Below, piece after piece: positions 10,325 through 23,500 of a DNA stretch of 64,000 bases. The DNA is taken from NCBI GenBank assembly GCA_009746045.1, contig RPFO01000089.1, positions 915,364 through 979,363 of the forward strand, written 5' to 3'. Every line of letters starts with the position of its first letter. The stretch's first letter is position 1. The notes under the pieces are model-generated. The model saw nothing but the letters and a program-made list of their open reading frames with translations. It ran no database searches and was not told the origin of the DNA. Made by a program: the position numbers and the translations under genes. This DNA comes from Mesostigma viride. Taxonomy: Eukaryota; Streptophyta; Mesostigmatophyceae; Mesostigmatales; Mesostigmataceae.

Positions 10325-10754
10325 CCCCTTCCCCCTTCCCTCCCTCCCTCTTCCATTCACCCGTCTCCCCTCCTTCCTTCCCCCCTGTCCTTCCCTCCTT
10401 CCCCTCCCCCCCCCCTCACCACGGCAGCACCATCAGCCCGCCACGGGTACCGGATCCGCCCTAGCAGCCCCCCTCGCCTGGCCCATCGACCCAGTTCAGC
10501 TGTCCCAGGCAGCCACTTCAGCACGCAGACAGGCAGCGCGCCTCAACCATCCACCGCAAACCCTCCAGAGGAGCGGAGTGGGGCCACCCCCCGTGGCGAT
10601 GCCGCCCCACCCCTGGTAGGTAGCGCGACCAAGCGCTATTACAGGAGGGTCTACTACCCCCCCATGCTGCAGACGACTCGTTATCGACCGCCTCTGATCC
10701 CATCATCATTGCCATCCCTATCCCCATCCCTATACCCATCCCTATCTCCATCTC

Positions 10755-10920
10755 CATCACCATCACCATCACCATCACCATCACCACCTGCATCACCATC
10801 ACCATCACCATCACCATCACCATCACCATCACCATCACCATCACCATCACCATCACCATCACCATCACCATCACCATCACCATCACCATCACCATCACCA
10901 TCACCATCACCATCACCATT
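10755..10920. repeat. (CATCAC)n array
   Basis: A hexanucleotide array interrupted once near 10785. In the plus frame that continues into the YqaJ exon it reads (Ser-Pro)n, so it may be translated as a disordered N-terminal linker if transcription starts upstream. Confidence 0.9.
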
Positions 10921-11389
10921 ACCATCCTTATCTCCATCATTGTCACCATCATTATCATCATCGTCCTCCCCATCCTTGACCTCGACCCCATCGCCAGCCT
11001 CCTCCTTACCCCCACCACGCGCTGCACGGTCCCAACTACTATCACCCGCATCACCACCCCCGCTAGCCCCGGTGTCACCAGCCCCTCCATCCATCCCTCC
11101 CATGCTGTCAAGCGCCGCCAGAAAAGACGGAACCTTGATACCCGACCTCTTTACACGAGGGGTCGCCCCGTCCAAGCCCAGCTCTGGCTGCCCCGTGGCT
11201 GCGCTCCCATCGCCCACCTCTCCAGCTATGGAACCCGACCCCCTCGAACAGTATGCCATCCTTAGCTCCGGCACCCCCCCGACGCCCATGCTGTCACCTG
11301 CATCCTCCCCAGCACGGATGCTAGAACCTGGCTTGCCTGCAGCGCGGATGCTGGAAGCAGGCATGACGGAGGTGGGCCAGGTGGCCCAG

Positions 11390-11554
11390 GGCAGCCCCGA
11401 GTGGCACGCGCTGCGCCAGGGGCGCCTCACGGCAAGCGTGTTCGGGAGCGCGCTGGGCTTCTGGCCGGGCCAGCGTGTCGAGCTGTGGGAGGAGAAGGTC
11501 GGGCTGCGGCCGCGGTTTATGGGGAACCGCGCAACCGAGTGGGGCAGCGACAAC
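11390..11554 (+). CDS. YqaJ gene, first recognised exon (domain part)
   Basis: Encodes GSPEWHALRQGRLTAS to ATEWGSDN and ends at the donor GTGAGT (11555). The phase is 0. The upstream coding limit is not determined. Confidence 0.85.
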
Positions 11555-14500
11555 GTGAGTGGGACACGGGCGTTTTCTTGCCATCCTATTCGCCATCCTA
11601 TTGGCGATCATATTTGTGTGGGGCAGCCAGGGCGCGCGTGGGTTGGGGTGTTTTTTTTCGTGCCGGCATCGGAATTGGGGAGAGGGGAAGGCATGCCGGG
11701 ATGTGTGTGCATTGGGGGGGGTTCCCAGGTTAGGACGTGAGTGAGAATACGTGTGGCATGTGAGTGTGCATTTGGGCATGAGTGTGAGGGGGGGGGGGGG
11801 TAAAGGGGCAGCCCAAACGTGAGTGGATGTGGGTGGAGAGCCTGTGCCAGGCAGCTGGTCTCTGCCTGCGGTTGCAGGCCACAGAAGGTTCCCCCCATCC
11901 CCATGCGGCGGTGCCCCAAATCGCTGAATCAGAGTCTTGAAAGAGCAGTGCGATGTCATGTGTGGCTTATTTTTATCATTGTCGCATGCAGCAGTCTCAG
12001 AAAAAAACCACCAAGCTTGCTGTGATTTGGCTGGAGTACTTGCCTGTGTACTAACCAGGCTGTGAGAGTAGGAGCCATGGCCTTGCATGATACTGCACTG
12101 GTTGGCACCGTCCTCACTTTTCCCATAGCTGCGTACTTTGTCCTGGTCACTTGAGCATTCTGGCATGCCTGGTTGGTATGCCACGCCCTCTGCTGCCTGC
12201 GTGCAGGAGGTGCTGGCGATTGAGACGTACAAGGTCCTCACAGGGAACCAGGTAAGCAATGACCTGGTGAATAGTTGAGAGCGTGTTGTAATGTTTGACA
12301 GGATGCCTTGGCGATCAGGGCTATGGCGCCCTCACGGGCAACCAAGTGAGCCAATGCCATAGTGCTCGAGCTCGTTAGTGCATGTCTGCATCTGTCTGTC
12401 TTGATACGTGTGCCGCTGTTATATGGTAATTCTGTAGTAGTCTTGGTCTTACAAGGTTGTCTATCAAGGCTGACGACTCGCCCGATTCGCCCAGGATGCA
12501 GAGATAAGTGGCTGACACTGTCAGCCCACCGCAGGCACAACACCTTACAGAAATATGCACCTTGCAGCATATTTTCCCGCACCCTGCGTGGTCTAGTTTG
12601 TGGGACTTTGTGGGCCGCATATCGACCTGTCAGTGTCGGTCTGTAGCTCTCAGCTGTGCTCCCTCTCTTTATCTCCTTTGCCGTACTTCTTTGGCCTGGA
12701 GCGATGAATGCCGTTCCTTCCTCGCCGCATGCCGCGGATCACTCGCTGTGGGTCCCGCCGTGCGGGCAACAGTGCGGTTGATACGTGCCCCTACCGGCAG
12801 ACTTTGGAACCTGGTGCTTATATATGCTGGTGGTTTGTCCCATCGACCTGTATAATGTTGCCAGTGCTAGCAATATGTAATATTGGCTTGATGATCTAAT
12901 GGTGGTAGTGTAGCAGTGGCTCTGTGGTTTGATGATGAAATGGTGGTAGTGTAGCAGTGGCTCTGTGGTTTGATGATGAAATGGTGGTAGTGTAGCAGTG
13001 GCTCTGTGGTTTGATGATGAAATGGTGGTAGTGTAGCAGTGGCCCTGTGGTTTGATGATGAAATGGTGGTAGTGTAGCAGTGGCTCTGTGGTTTGATGAT
13101 GAAATGGTGGTAGTGTAGCAGTGGCTCTGTGGTTTGATGATGAAATGGTGGTAGTGTAGCAGTGGCTCTGTGGTTTGATGATGAAATGGTGGTAGTGTAG
13201 CAGTGGCTCTGTGGTTTGATGATGAAATGGTGGTAGTGTAGCAGCGGCTCTGTGGTTTGATGATGAAATGGTGGTAGTGTAGCAGTGGCTCTGTGGTTTG
13301 ATGATGAAATGGTGGTAGTGTAGCAGCGGCTCTGTGGTTTGATGATGAAATGGTGGTAGTGTAGCAGCGGCTCTGTGGTTTGATGATGAAATGGTGGTAG
13401 TGTAGCAGTGGCTCTGTGGTTTGATGATGAAATGGTGGTAGTGTAGCAGTGGCTCTGTGGTTTGATGATGAAATGGTGGTAGTGTAGCAGTGGCTCTGTG
13501 GTTTGATGATGAAATGGTGGTAGTGTAGCAGCGGCTCTGTGGTTTGATGATGAAATGGTGGTAGTGTAGCAGTGGCTCTGTGGTTTGATGATGAAATGGT
13601 GGTAGTGTAGCAGCGGCTCTGTGGTTTGATGATGAAATGGTGGTAGTGTAGCAGCGGCTCTGTGGTTTGATGATGAAATGGTGGTAGTGTAGCAGTGGCT
13701 CTGTGGTTTGATGATGAAATGGTGGTAGTGTAGCAGTGGCTCTGTGGTTTGATGATGAAATGGTGGTAGTGTAGCAGTGGCTCTGTGGTTTGATGATGAA
13801 ATGGTGGTAGTGTAGCAGTGGCTCTGTGGTTTGATGATGAAATGGTGGTAGTGTAGCAGCGGCTCTGTGGTTTGATGATGAAATGGTGGTAGTGTAGCAG
13901 CGGCTCTGTGGTTTGATGATGAAATGGTGGTAGTGTAGCAGTGGCTCTGTGGTTTGATGATGAAATGGTGGTAGTGTAGCAGCGGCTCTGTGGTTTGATG
14001 ATGAAATGGTGGTAGTGTAGCAGCGGCTCTGTGGTTTGATGATGAAATGGTGGTAGTGTAGCAGTGGCTCTGTGGTTTGATGATGAAATGGTGGTAGTGT
14101 AGCAGTGGCTCTGTGGTTTGATGATGAAATGGTGGTAGTGTAGCAGTGGCTCTGTGGTTTGATGATGAAATGGTGGTAGTGTAGCAGTGGCTCTGTGGTT
14201 TGATGATGAAATGGTGGTAGTGTAGCAGTGGCTCTGTGGTTTGATGATGAAATGGTGGTAGTGTACCAGCGGCTCTGTGGTTTGATGATGAAATGGTGGT
14301 AGTGTACCAGCGGCTCTGTGGTTTGATGATGAAATGGTGGTAGTGTAGCAGTGGCTCTGTGGTTTGATGATGAAATGGTGGTAGTGTACCAGTGGCTCTG
14401 TGGTTTGATGATGAAATGGTGGTAGTGTAGCAGTGGCTCTGTGGTTTGATGATGAAATGGTGGTAGTGTAGCAGCGGCTCTGTGGTTTGATGATGAAATG

Positions 14501-17500
14501 GTGGTAGTGTAGCAGTGGCTCTGTGGTTTGATGATGAAATGGTGGTAGTGTAGCAGTGGCTCTGTGGTTTGATGATGAAATGGTGGTAGTGTAGCAGTGG
14601 CTCTGTGGTTTGATGATGAAATGGTGGTAGTGTAGCAGCGGCTCTGTGGTTTGATGATGAAATGGTGGTGATGTAGCAGCGGCTCTGTGGTTTGATGATG
14701 AAATGGTGGTAGTGTAGCAGTGGCCCTGTGGTTTGATGATGAAATGGTGGTAGTGTAGCAGTGGCTCTGTGGTTTGATGATGAAATGGTGGTAGTGTAGC
14801 AGTGGCTCTGTGGTTTGATGATGAAATGGTGGTAGTGTAGCAGTGGCTCTGTGGTTTGATGATGAAATGGTGGTAGTGTAGCAGTGGCCCTGTGGTTTGA
14901 TGATGAAATGGTGGTAGTGTAGCAGTGGCCCTGTGGTTTGATGATGAAATGGTGGTAGTGTAGCAGTGGCTCTGTGGTTTGATGATGAAATGGTGGTAGT
15001 GTAGCAGTGGCTCTGTGGTTTGATGATGAAATGGTGGTAGTGTAGCAGTGGCTCTGTGGTTTGATGATGAAATGGTGGTAGTGTACCAGCGGCTCTGTGG
15101 TTTGATGATGAAATGGTGGTAGTGTAGCAGTGGCCCTGTGGTTTGATGATGAAATGGTGGTAGTGTAGCAGTGGCTCTGTGGTTTGATGATGAAATGGTG
15201 GTAGTGTAGCAGTGGCTCTGTGGTTTGATGATGAAATGGTGGTAGTGTAGCAGTGGCCCTGTGGTTTGATGATGAAATGGTGGTAGTGTAGCAGCGGCTC
15301 TGTGGTTTGATGATGAAATGGTGGTAGTGTAGCAGCGGCTCTGTGGTTTGATGATGAAATGGTGGTAGTGTAGCAGTGGCTCTGTGGTTTGATGATGAAA
15401 TGGTGGTAGTGTACCAGCGGCTCTGTGGTTTGATGATGAAATGGTGGTAGTGTAGCAGTGGCTCTGTGGTTTGATGATGAAATGGTGGTAGTGTAGCAGT
15501 GGCTCTGTGGTTTGATGATGAAATGGTGGTAGTGTAGCAGTGGCTCTGTGGTTTGATGATGAAATGGTGGTAGTGTAGCAGTGGCTCTGTGGTTTGATGA
15601 TGAAATGGTGGTAGTGTAGCAGCGGCTCTGTGGTTTGATGATGAAATGGTGGTAGTGTAGCAGTGGCTCTGTGGTTTGATGATGAAATGGTGGTAGTGTA
15701 GCAGTGGCTCTGTGGTTTGATGATGAAATGGTGGTAGTGTAGCAGTGGCTCTTTGTCGCGCTCTAAGTTTTTGTTGCACCACCTGAGTTTCCTCCTACTC
15801 TGGTTTCTTCCTTTCTCTGATATTAAAAATCATCATCTTCTGGGATCTCCCTCCGCCCCTCCTATGAAAGTCTCTTTCTTGCCTTCCTTCTGCTAATGCC
15901 GTCCTCCAGGGGATCTCCATTTTGCTGTCATGTCTTCCTTCCCTTGGATGCCTCCTTCCCTCGCCATTGGCCAGGTGTCCAGCCAGGCGTTCCAGGTGTA
16001 CTGCGGCGACGACATGTCCCAGAACTGGCTGGGCGCATCGCCCGATGGGTTACTGGAGACCGTCACGCCAGAGGGCACGTCCCTGGGTGTGCTCGAGGTC
16101 AAGTGCCCCTTCAGCAAGCGGCTCTACCCAGCAGTGCCACATTACTACATACCGCAGGTCCAAGGTAGGGGTGCTGCTGTGCTAATAGCCATGGTAATTT
16201 AATTGTCGCGCTAGTACATGCCGCAGGTCCAAGGTAAGGGCGCTGGTGGCTACGGCATCTGGCCATTGTGTCCGTATTGTAGCGCCAGTACATACCACAG
16301 ATCCAAAGACGGGGCGCTACTGTGCTATTAGCCATGGTCATTGGCCATGGTAGTTAGTCACGGTAGTTAGCAGTGAGCCATGGTAGTTAGCGATGGAAGT
16401 TAGCAGAGAGCCCTGGCAGTTAGTATTTAGCCATGGTAGTTACTAGTGAGCCATGGTAGTCAGTAGTTAAGGGGAGGTGGCACCCCAAAACCCTTAAAAA
16501 TTGACCTATGCTAATATCACTTGAAATTCATTTGCACAATGCTAAGTTATGATTGGGGGCACTAAATAACATCTCTAGTGAGTTGTCCATGCACTTGTTG
16601 GGGGTACTTCCCCCATATATACGCCAATAATGCGCTATAAATAGCAAAAGACGCTAATTAGGGCTGGGTATGCCCCAGCCAATGCACACATTTATTTGCA
16701 AAACTGTCCGCAGCGTTTTTAGTTCCCTGAGTTTGTAGCTTGCTGAGCCCTTTACATCATGGAAAGGGCAAAACCTCGAACAGTTATTAATTTCCCCGCA
16801 AAACGACCCTTTTTTTACCGGACATTGGGAATAACTTTTTATAAACACGTCAAAAAAATACTTTTTTCTGCAGCGAAAATCTGTCTAAAAGGGGGAAAAC
16901 TGTCTTCCAAGTCCCAGGTCATTCCGACAAGTCTAGCTCAAGTTATAAAGTTAAACGTGCTAAAACCTGAACATAAGCTAAATGAGGTTTTTCTTTGTAC
17001 GAGGCCAGTTAGGCATGATGTTTTCCATCCAAAAAGCCTGAAAGCATGCCCTACTCGATCACAAAACATAAGCAAACAGCTAGGCACCTCATCTGCCCTC
17101 ACCTGCCCTCGGCATGGCCAACCTTGCCAGCCCAAGCATAGCAACGTTAGGCATACATGCCAAGAGAGCATACACAATAGTCAACCCAAGGTTACCTTGT
17201 AAACTTCATGATTAGAACTCAGCAAATCTATGACCAAAAGCACATATAAATAACTCTTGCACACTGATGACGACACATGCTCAAGGTTTGGGGTCACTGT
17301 GACACGCACGGATGGGTTTCATAGACGACCACCTGACAGGCGCTAAGGACCACTCAGTAACCAAGTAAACACAATTACACTTCGCATGCCATCCAACATG
17401 CATCAAATACATGCTGAATATGTTGTGAAGTACAGAGGGGTGGCCACACACCTCATACACCTTCACCGTCCCTCGAGCATGGCCAGACATATAAGCATGT

Positions 17501-20500
17501 GAATAGCAATAATGATGATGGCATTAAAATGCCTAACCAGCATTTTCTATGTTTCTCCCAGGTTAGATTGTAAGGTTTATGCCAACCAAGCTAATCAACA
17601 CAGCAACAACTCCTTCACTGCCCTACCTGAGATGGGCAACAAACTGGAACTATGGAGGGCAAGGAACCAAGGAGATCGTGGCATACAAAGCTTGCATGCA
17701 GTCAACCATGTCAACCATGGTTCGCTCAGCACATTGCAGTCTTTCCACATCATCATATCAAGGGAAAGCTCAAATAAACCAATGGTGGCAGCTATCTACA
17801 TGCAGTCACACAAATGCAATATCTTCAACATGATCGTCAATAAAACACTTCCTCCCCTGCACGATAAAATGGAAAGAAACCATTGGCGGCCCTCCAGCGC
17901 ATGAGCGGTGTGATGCCGCTGCGAAGAGAGGGTGCGTCACTCTCAGACAACAAGAAGCGTCCATACGCACACCATCCTTGCCAAAACAAGTCTTATGAAA
18001 TGCCTTAAACCTTCCCGAGAAGCTATAGGCTTCGACTGAAGCGGCCCTGACCACGACATCAACGAAAACAATCTAAATCTGCCAGGTATTCGGCAATCAA
18101 CGGCGAGCTAGCTGGCGGAAACTGCCCAAACAGAACGCAAAAACCTTCGAACGATGAGCTCATAGAAGAAAGAACTGATAGCACATAACATTCGCGACAA
18201 ATCTATACCTCGCCCTCGCAGATCCCTCGCTCAGGCGCGCAACAACGGCCGTTCTTCCATGGAAGGTTCCGACATGCACTGCGCAGGCCTGAACAATTAC
18301 TTACCGAGAATGGCCGAAAATGTAGCGAAAAGCACCAGTTCGGTTTGGAATTCAATGCATCCGATATTAATGCATCCTTCACGGTCGAAAATCCCCCCAA
18401 AACTGCGAATTCACTGCCGCTATCATGAATTCTATTTCATTCCGCGCGACCAAAAAATGCAGTTTACCCCCCATGCCGATGGCAGTAAAAGAAAGCAGCG
18501 ATATTGTAAACCAGCTACTTGCCGCCACAACCCATCATCATTCAATCATCGTCTTCAACATTCGAGCATTTTTTTGGCATTTCTCTAGCCCTACATTTCT
18601 AGTTTCGCCTAAACGCAGTCGCCATGGCCACTTCCGCAAGGGGTGCGCGCACCGTGCACCCACTTTTCACGGTACGGCTGGTACCGCGAATTTTTCGCGC
18701 GGAAAATATTCGCCGCGCCACGTCCCCTTAAGCAGTAAGCCATGGTGCTGTTCCATCTTTAGTGGTTGCTGGGTGTGAGTATGATGGGGCCGCAAAAAAC
18801 TTTTAGGCAGTTTGTTTTGTTGTACCAGGTGCCCAATGTGCTGTCCTCAATCCTCTCTGTCTTGCTGACTGGTCGGGTCGGAGTGTCCAGTACCGGCTTG
18901 GCTAGGACAGGAATCCGGCACTGCCTGCGAATTTCCAAGAGCGAATACTGAATGCCCTAACAAGGCCATAACCTTGACATTATCTACCTTCCGAGGGTGG
19001 CAGGCTACTGCTACATCCCCAACGCAAATGATTGACTGAGGCATGCCCAGCCATTGGAGCTGGGTACCCTTTAGAAAACCTGCGACACCCTGCACCGAGC
19101 AACCATATGCTCATATCAAGGGTGGAGCGGCTGTCAGTACGCCCAGAGGAAGTTTTGAGCTATCTGCTCATTTTATAGTTATGTTGCGGCGGGCCGATCT
19201 GCCTCCTGTAGGGTAGCTCTACCGCACGTCACCTACGCCATGTGAGGTGCGCTTGTGTTACATAGGACTAGAGTAGAAGGGGACCGGCGTTGTGCCGGTA
19301 CTAGTGCCTACTGTCAACCGTGCTAGCCCTTTTGAGGGGGGCATGGCGCCTCGAGACCGTGTGCTTTGTTATTTATTTTCTCGCCGTACTTAAGAGTGGT
19401 GTGGTGAACGTAGGGAGGCCTTTTTGTAGCTCCCACCCACCCACCCACCCACCCACCCACCCACCCACCCACCCACCCACCCACCCACCCACCCACCCAC
19501 CCACCCACCCACCCACCCACCCACCCACCCACCCACCCACCCACCCACCCACCCACCCACCCTCGCTGCTGTTGGGGACAAGATTGGACCAAGGGAGCAT
19601 GTGATGGGCCCCAGCATGGTGAACTGGCCTAACTTGACAATGACTTGTACAATGATTTTTAGGGTGTGGCTAGGCTCAACTGTTAAAGCCTGCACACACT
19701 TTTTGTAATGAACTCGTTTCTCTGGTAGGAAGGCACTCTAATGGACCTTAGCTTCAGCACCTACTTTGTCCATTACGCCATGGTACCCTCCAACCGACCT
19801 TGCTCCACTATTGTGCATTCCTCTTCCTGCCCCTGCCACCCTCCCCTTTCCCTTCCCGCCACACTCCCCAACGGTTTACGCTGCCATCCTTGCACACTGA
19901 CTCCTATCGTGTGATGAGTGGCAACTTGCCTCCACAGAACCACCATCTGCCACCACGGCCACCATCATTTTGACGCCCCCAGGATACTAAGGGTCTTCCA
20001 CGCTGGGTCTGAACCAGTTTTTGGGGTGTACGGCCTTTTCCGAAAGAAGCCCTTCCACGTTTGGACACCGTAAACCGATTTCAGGTCCGGACCCTTCCGC
20101 GCTTGGCATCAAATTCAGAATAGGTACCTCAAAAAACTTCATATCTGTCCGTACTTTTGGCTGGGCAATACCAATTCAGGCTTGTCCCACCCTTTGAGGG
20201 TGGGTCAAGCCGAAATCGGTATCATCTCCGAAGTACGTACGCGGTAGCCTGTAGTAGCTCACAATGTGACGACAGACTTCCCGCGTCCCCGTAACTTCAC
20301 TCCGGCAGTTCAGGAAATTGGCCGCAGCTGAGAAATAGGGCTGCGTCCACGGAGGGAAAAGGTGCTAGAAGGGTGGGTCCGGGCCGATTTCCGCAGTACA
20401 GTGGCCAGTACAGTGACCAACGCGGCCATTTAAAGTTGGGTGCAGGTCATCAAGCGTGGACGGCCCCTAATAATCGAATGGGCCCCTGCCCAATCACAGT

Positions 20501-23500
20501 GCAGTTGATGCGGTAATGTGTCATGTTGATACGGTACCCTGTTGCGGTGGTGCGATGCTGCATCCACAAGGCTGTGCGTGCACTACTGCCGGCTGTCAGC
20601 ATGATGCTAAACATTGATGTATGGACCGCTGTGCAATGCTGCAGACCTGAGATGTTGGTCGTGATAGATACTGATAGTAAATAAACGGCATCCTTGTTCA
20701 CTAATGGTTCACTAACAGCTGGTTTTATACCTGGTAATGTCGGTGTCGCTTATTAATGTCGGTGTGGGCGCTGCAGGCCTGCTGGAGGTGCTGGACCGCC
20801 CCTGGTGCCACTTTTACGTGTGGAGCCGCGTGTACGGCAGCGTGCTGTTCCGCGTGGAGCGCGACCGCAAGTACTGGGCGCTCATGTACCAGGCGCTCGC
20901 CGAGCTGTGGTGGGAGGTGAGGATGCTTTTTGTCCTGCCGGTTTGCAGCTATGCTGATTTGCCCGATTGATTTGCAGCTGTTGGGGTGGCCCTGGCATCT
21001 TTCATGTAGCCCTGGGGACGTGTGGCAGCCCTGGCGGTGTATGTGGCAGGAGCTGAAGCAAGCCTTCCAGAGCCTGTTGTTGTTTGGCGGGAGGGGAGGC
21101 GGGCCTAATAGTGCCGGTTGTTGTGTGGTGGGAGGTGAGGCGGCTGAGTGCTCTGGCTGCTAGAATTACCCTATTGTGATTGCCCTTTTCTTGCCCTTTT
21201 CTTGCTAGGGCAGCTGTTGAGGCTGGCCCTGGCAGCGTTGTGGGTTGTGAGAGGTGCAGTGTTTTTAGTAACGGTACGCGTGCGTCAGCCGCTGACGCGT
21301 CAGTGTCTGACGCGTCCGACTTTTTCGTCCACGCGTCAGACAGCTGACGCGTAAATTTTGGCTCTGCGTCAGTCGACTGACGCATAAATTTTGTCTGCAC
21401 GTCAGTCGTCTGACGCGTAAATTCAGGCAGCACGTCAGTACTTATGGGCACCGAGTCTATGCGTCAGGCAGGGTCAATATATAGTGGGTACCTACTAATG
21501 TACTGAAGTCCACTGAAATGCTAACTTCGTACTGGATATCTACGAATTCAAGTTCACCAGTTCAGGTCTGTTCGTTGACATGCTTCAAGATTCTAGGCCG
21601 TTATCATGCCCATGCCAGACCCGCCGGCCCTTTGCCTGCTTGGCGGCGAGAGTGACGAGAGTTCTAGACGAATGTAAAGTTGTAACCCAGGACGACTGGC
21701 CATGGTCGATGTCTGGATGATGGCAAAGGTTTTAGGAATATGATTGATGAGCTGATTGATGAAGCCTTGCGAGGTTGCCTGATTTACAGATTGCTTTGAA
21801 TCGAATTCCAGGTGTGTTTATTAACGCTGTAGATTTGTTTGCATAAGAAAGAATTCTGTCCATTACTAGATGCGTAGGGAAATTTCGGGCCGGGTCAGTA
21901 ATATTGTATAAACATTTAACAACGTTAATGGTTTAGTCCGATAGTCAACTAGCAAAGTTAGCGACCTGGGGGTTGGAAGTTTTTGGGTGAAGGGATGGCG
22001 CCAGAAGGAATACTGGGAAAAATTAAATCTGGGGGGATCGCAGCTTTTTTCATGCCGAAACAGGCCGCCGACACGGCCAAAGCGCCTGCGCCTGGTCCGC
22101 GTGCCATTGTTGGCGTAGGCCAGGCAGCAGACGCGCTGAACCGCAGCAAGAGGAAAAGGGGGAATGATAGAACTACCTAGAGCTAGAAGAAGCACTTCCA
22201 AGTGATGATGATGACCGCTTGGTACTTTAGTTCAGTGGCCCAAGCCTTCCTTAACAGGTTGTGTTATTCCCATACATCCCTAGGCTTAGGGGGAAAATGT
22301 TCAAGTGAGGCCCAAGGCGCAAGCCTTCCTAGACCTAGGTTGTTTTAATCCCAGCTCCTCAGCTAGGAAAAAGAAGTTCAAGTGAGGCCCAAGGTTTAAG
22401 GCCCAAGCCTTCCTAGACCTACGTTGTGTTACTGCCAGTTTCCTAGTAGCTAGGTTTGTAGCTTGTTCTAAGAGGAGAATAATCATTTTGCCATGCCACT
22501 AGCTGGGTCATCGCTAGTGTTCACGAGCTCATCAATATAAGTTTTTTTAAAAAAAGTTTAATAAGTTTGATGTGTGTGAGCCGTTCTCAGCTGTGGCAAT
22601 GTGGATGTGTAGGACTTAGTATTGTAACAGTAAGTTCAGAAAACAGTCAAAGTAGGTCATGTTATTCTGAATTTTGTATCATGGAACCCATTTCTCGCTG
22701 CTTTCACAAGTCAGAACTCAAAAGCTAGACATGTGCTCCAACCCTAATCTCAGCGATGGTTAGGCCCTGTAGCAAGCGAGCCACCTTGGGAATCCCCACT
22801 TTAGATTCCATTGGCTGACTTGCCGCCGTTGGCAACGAGTCAGCGATCCGACGCGCCGCCAACGGCGGCAAGTCAGCCGTCCGACGCGCCGCCAACGGCG
22901 GCAAGTCAGCCAGGCTGACGCGGACAAAAACCCTTACTAAAAACACTGGAGAGGTGAAGCGAGCCTGCCAGCTTGTGCCTTGCCTGTGCCACGGCCCGCT
23001 GTTGGGGCGGCCCTGGCTTTCCCTGCTGCCGTTTGCAAGGCGACCGCTTAGAAAGTTTTTTAACACAATCATATGGTGGTTCTATAAAGAACTCACGTTT
23101 CAGATTTTTCGTTTCAATGTTAGTAGGGGGCAGCAAGAGATGCAGAGAGGCTAGCAAGGGTGCAGGAAAGGGCAGTGAGAGTGCAGCTGCTCTTATCGAC
23201 GTTCCTCTTCATCGTTATTGACCATTTTGATGGTGATTAACAGGGAGAGTAGCTGCACAATCTGGGGAAATGGGGGTTTCTGGGGAGGTGCGAGCCGCCC
23301 GTGCTTGATTCAGGCCACAGGAAAAGACAACTCCATGTTCATCCATGTCGCAAATGGGGGGTGTAGTGGGGTTACGGGATTCAAAGGGCGTGGATTGTGT
23401 TGGTCAGGATCGTCGCACTAACAATTCGGCTCAATGCTTGTTAGTAGAGTAGAGCAGCATTGCAAAAGTCAGCACCCAGGCCTGTTTTCGGACCTTACTG

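Noticed and set aside
12898-15753. CRISPR array
   Set aside because: The repeat is continuous 41-bp units without unique spacers, in a eukaryotic intron.
12867-15782. 971-codon minus-strand open frame rich in His, Thr and Ser
   Set aside because: It is wholly produced by the 41-bp minisatellite, whose minus strand lacks stops in every phase.
21983-22180. Small plus ORF as hAT transposase
   Set aside because: Only 60 or so codons, no BED finger or dimerisation domain; at most a fragment.
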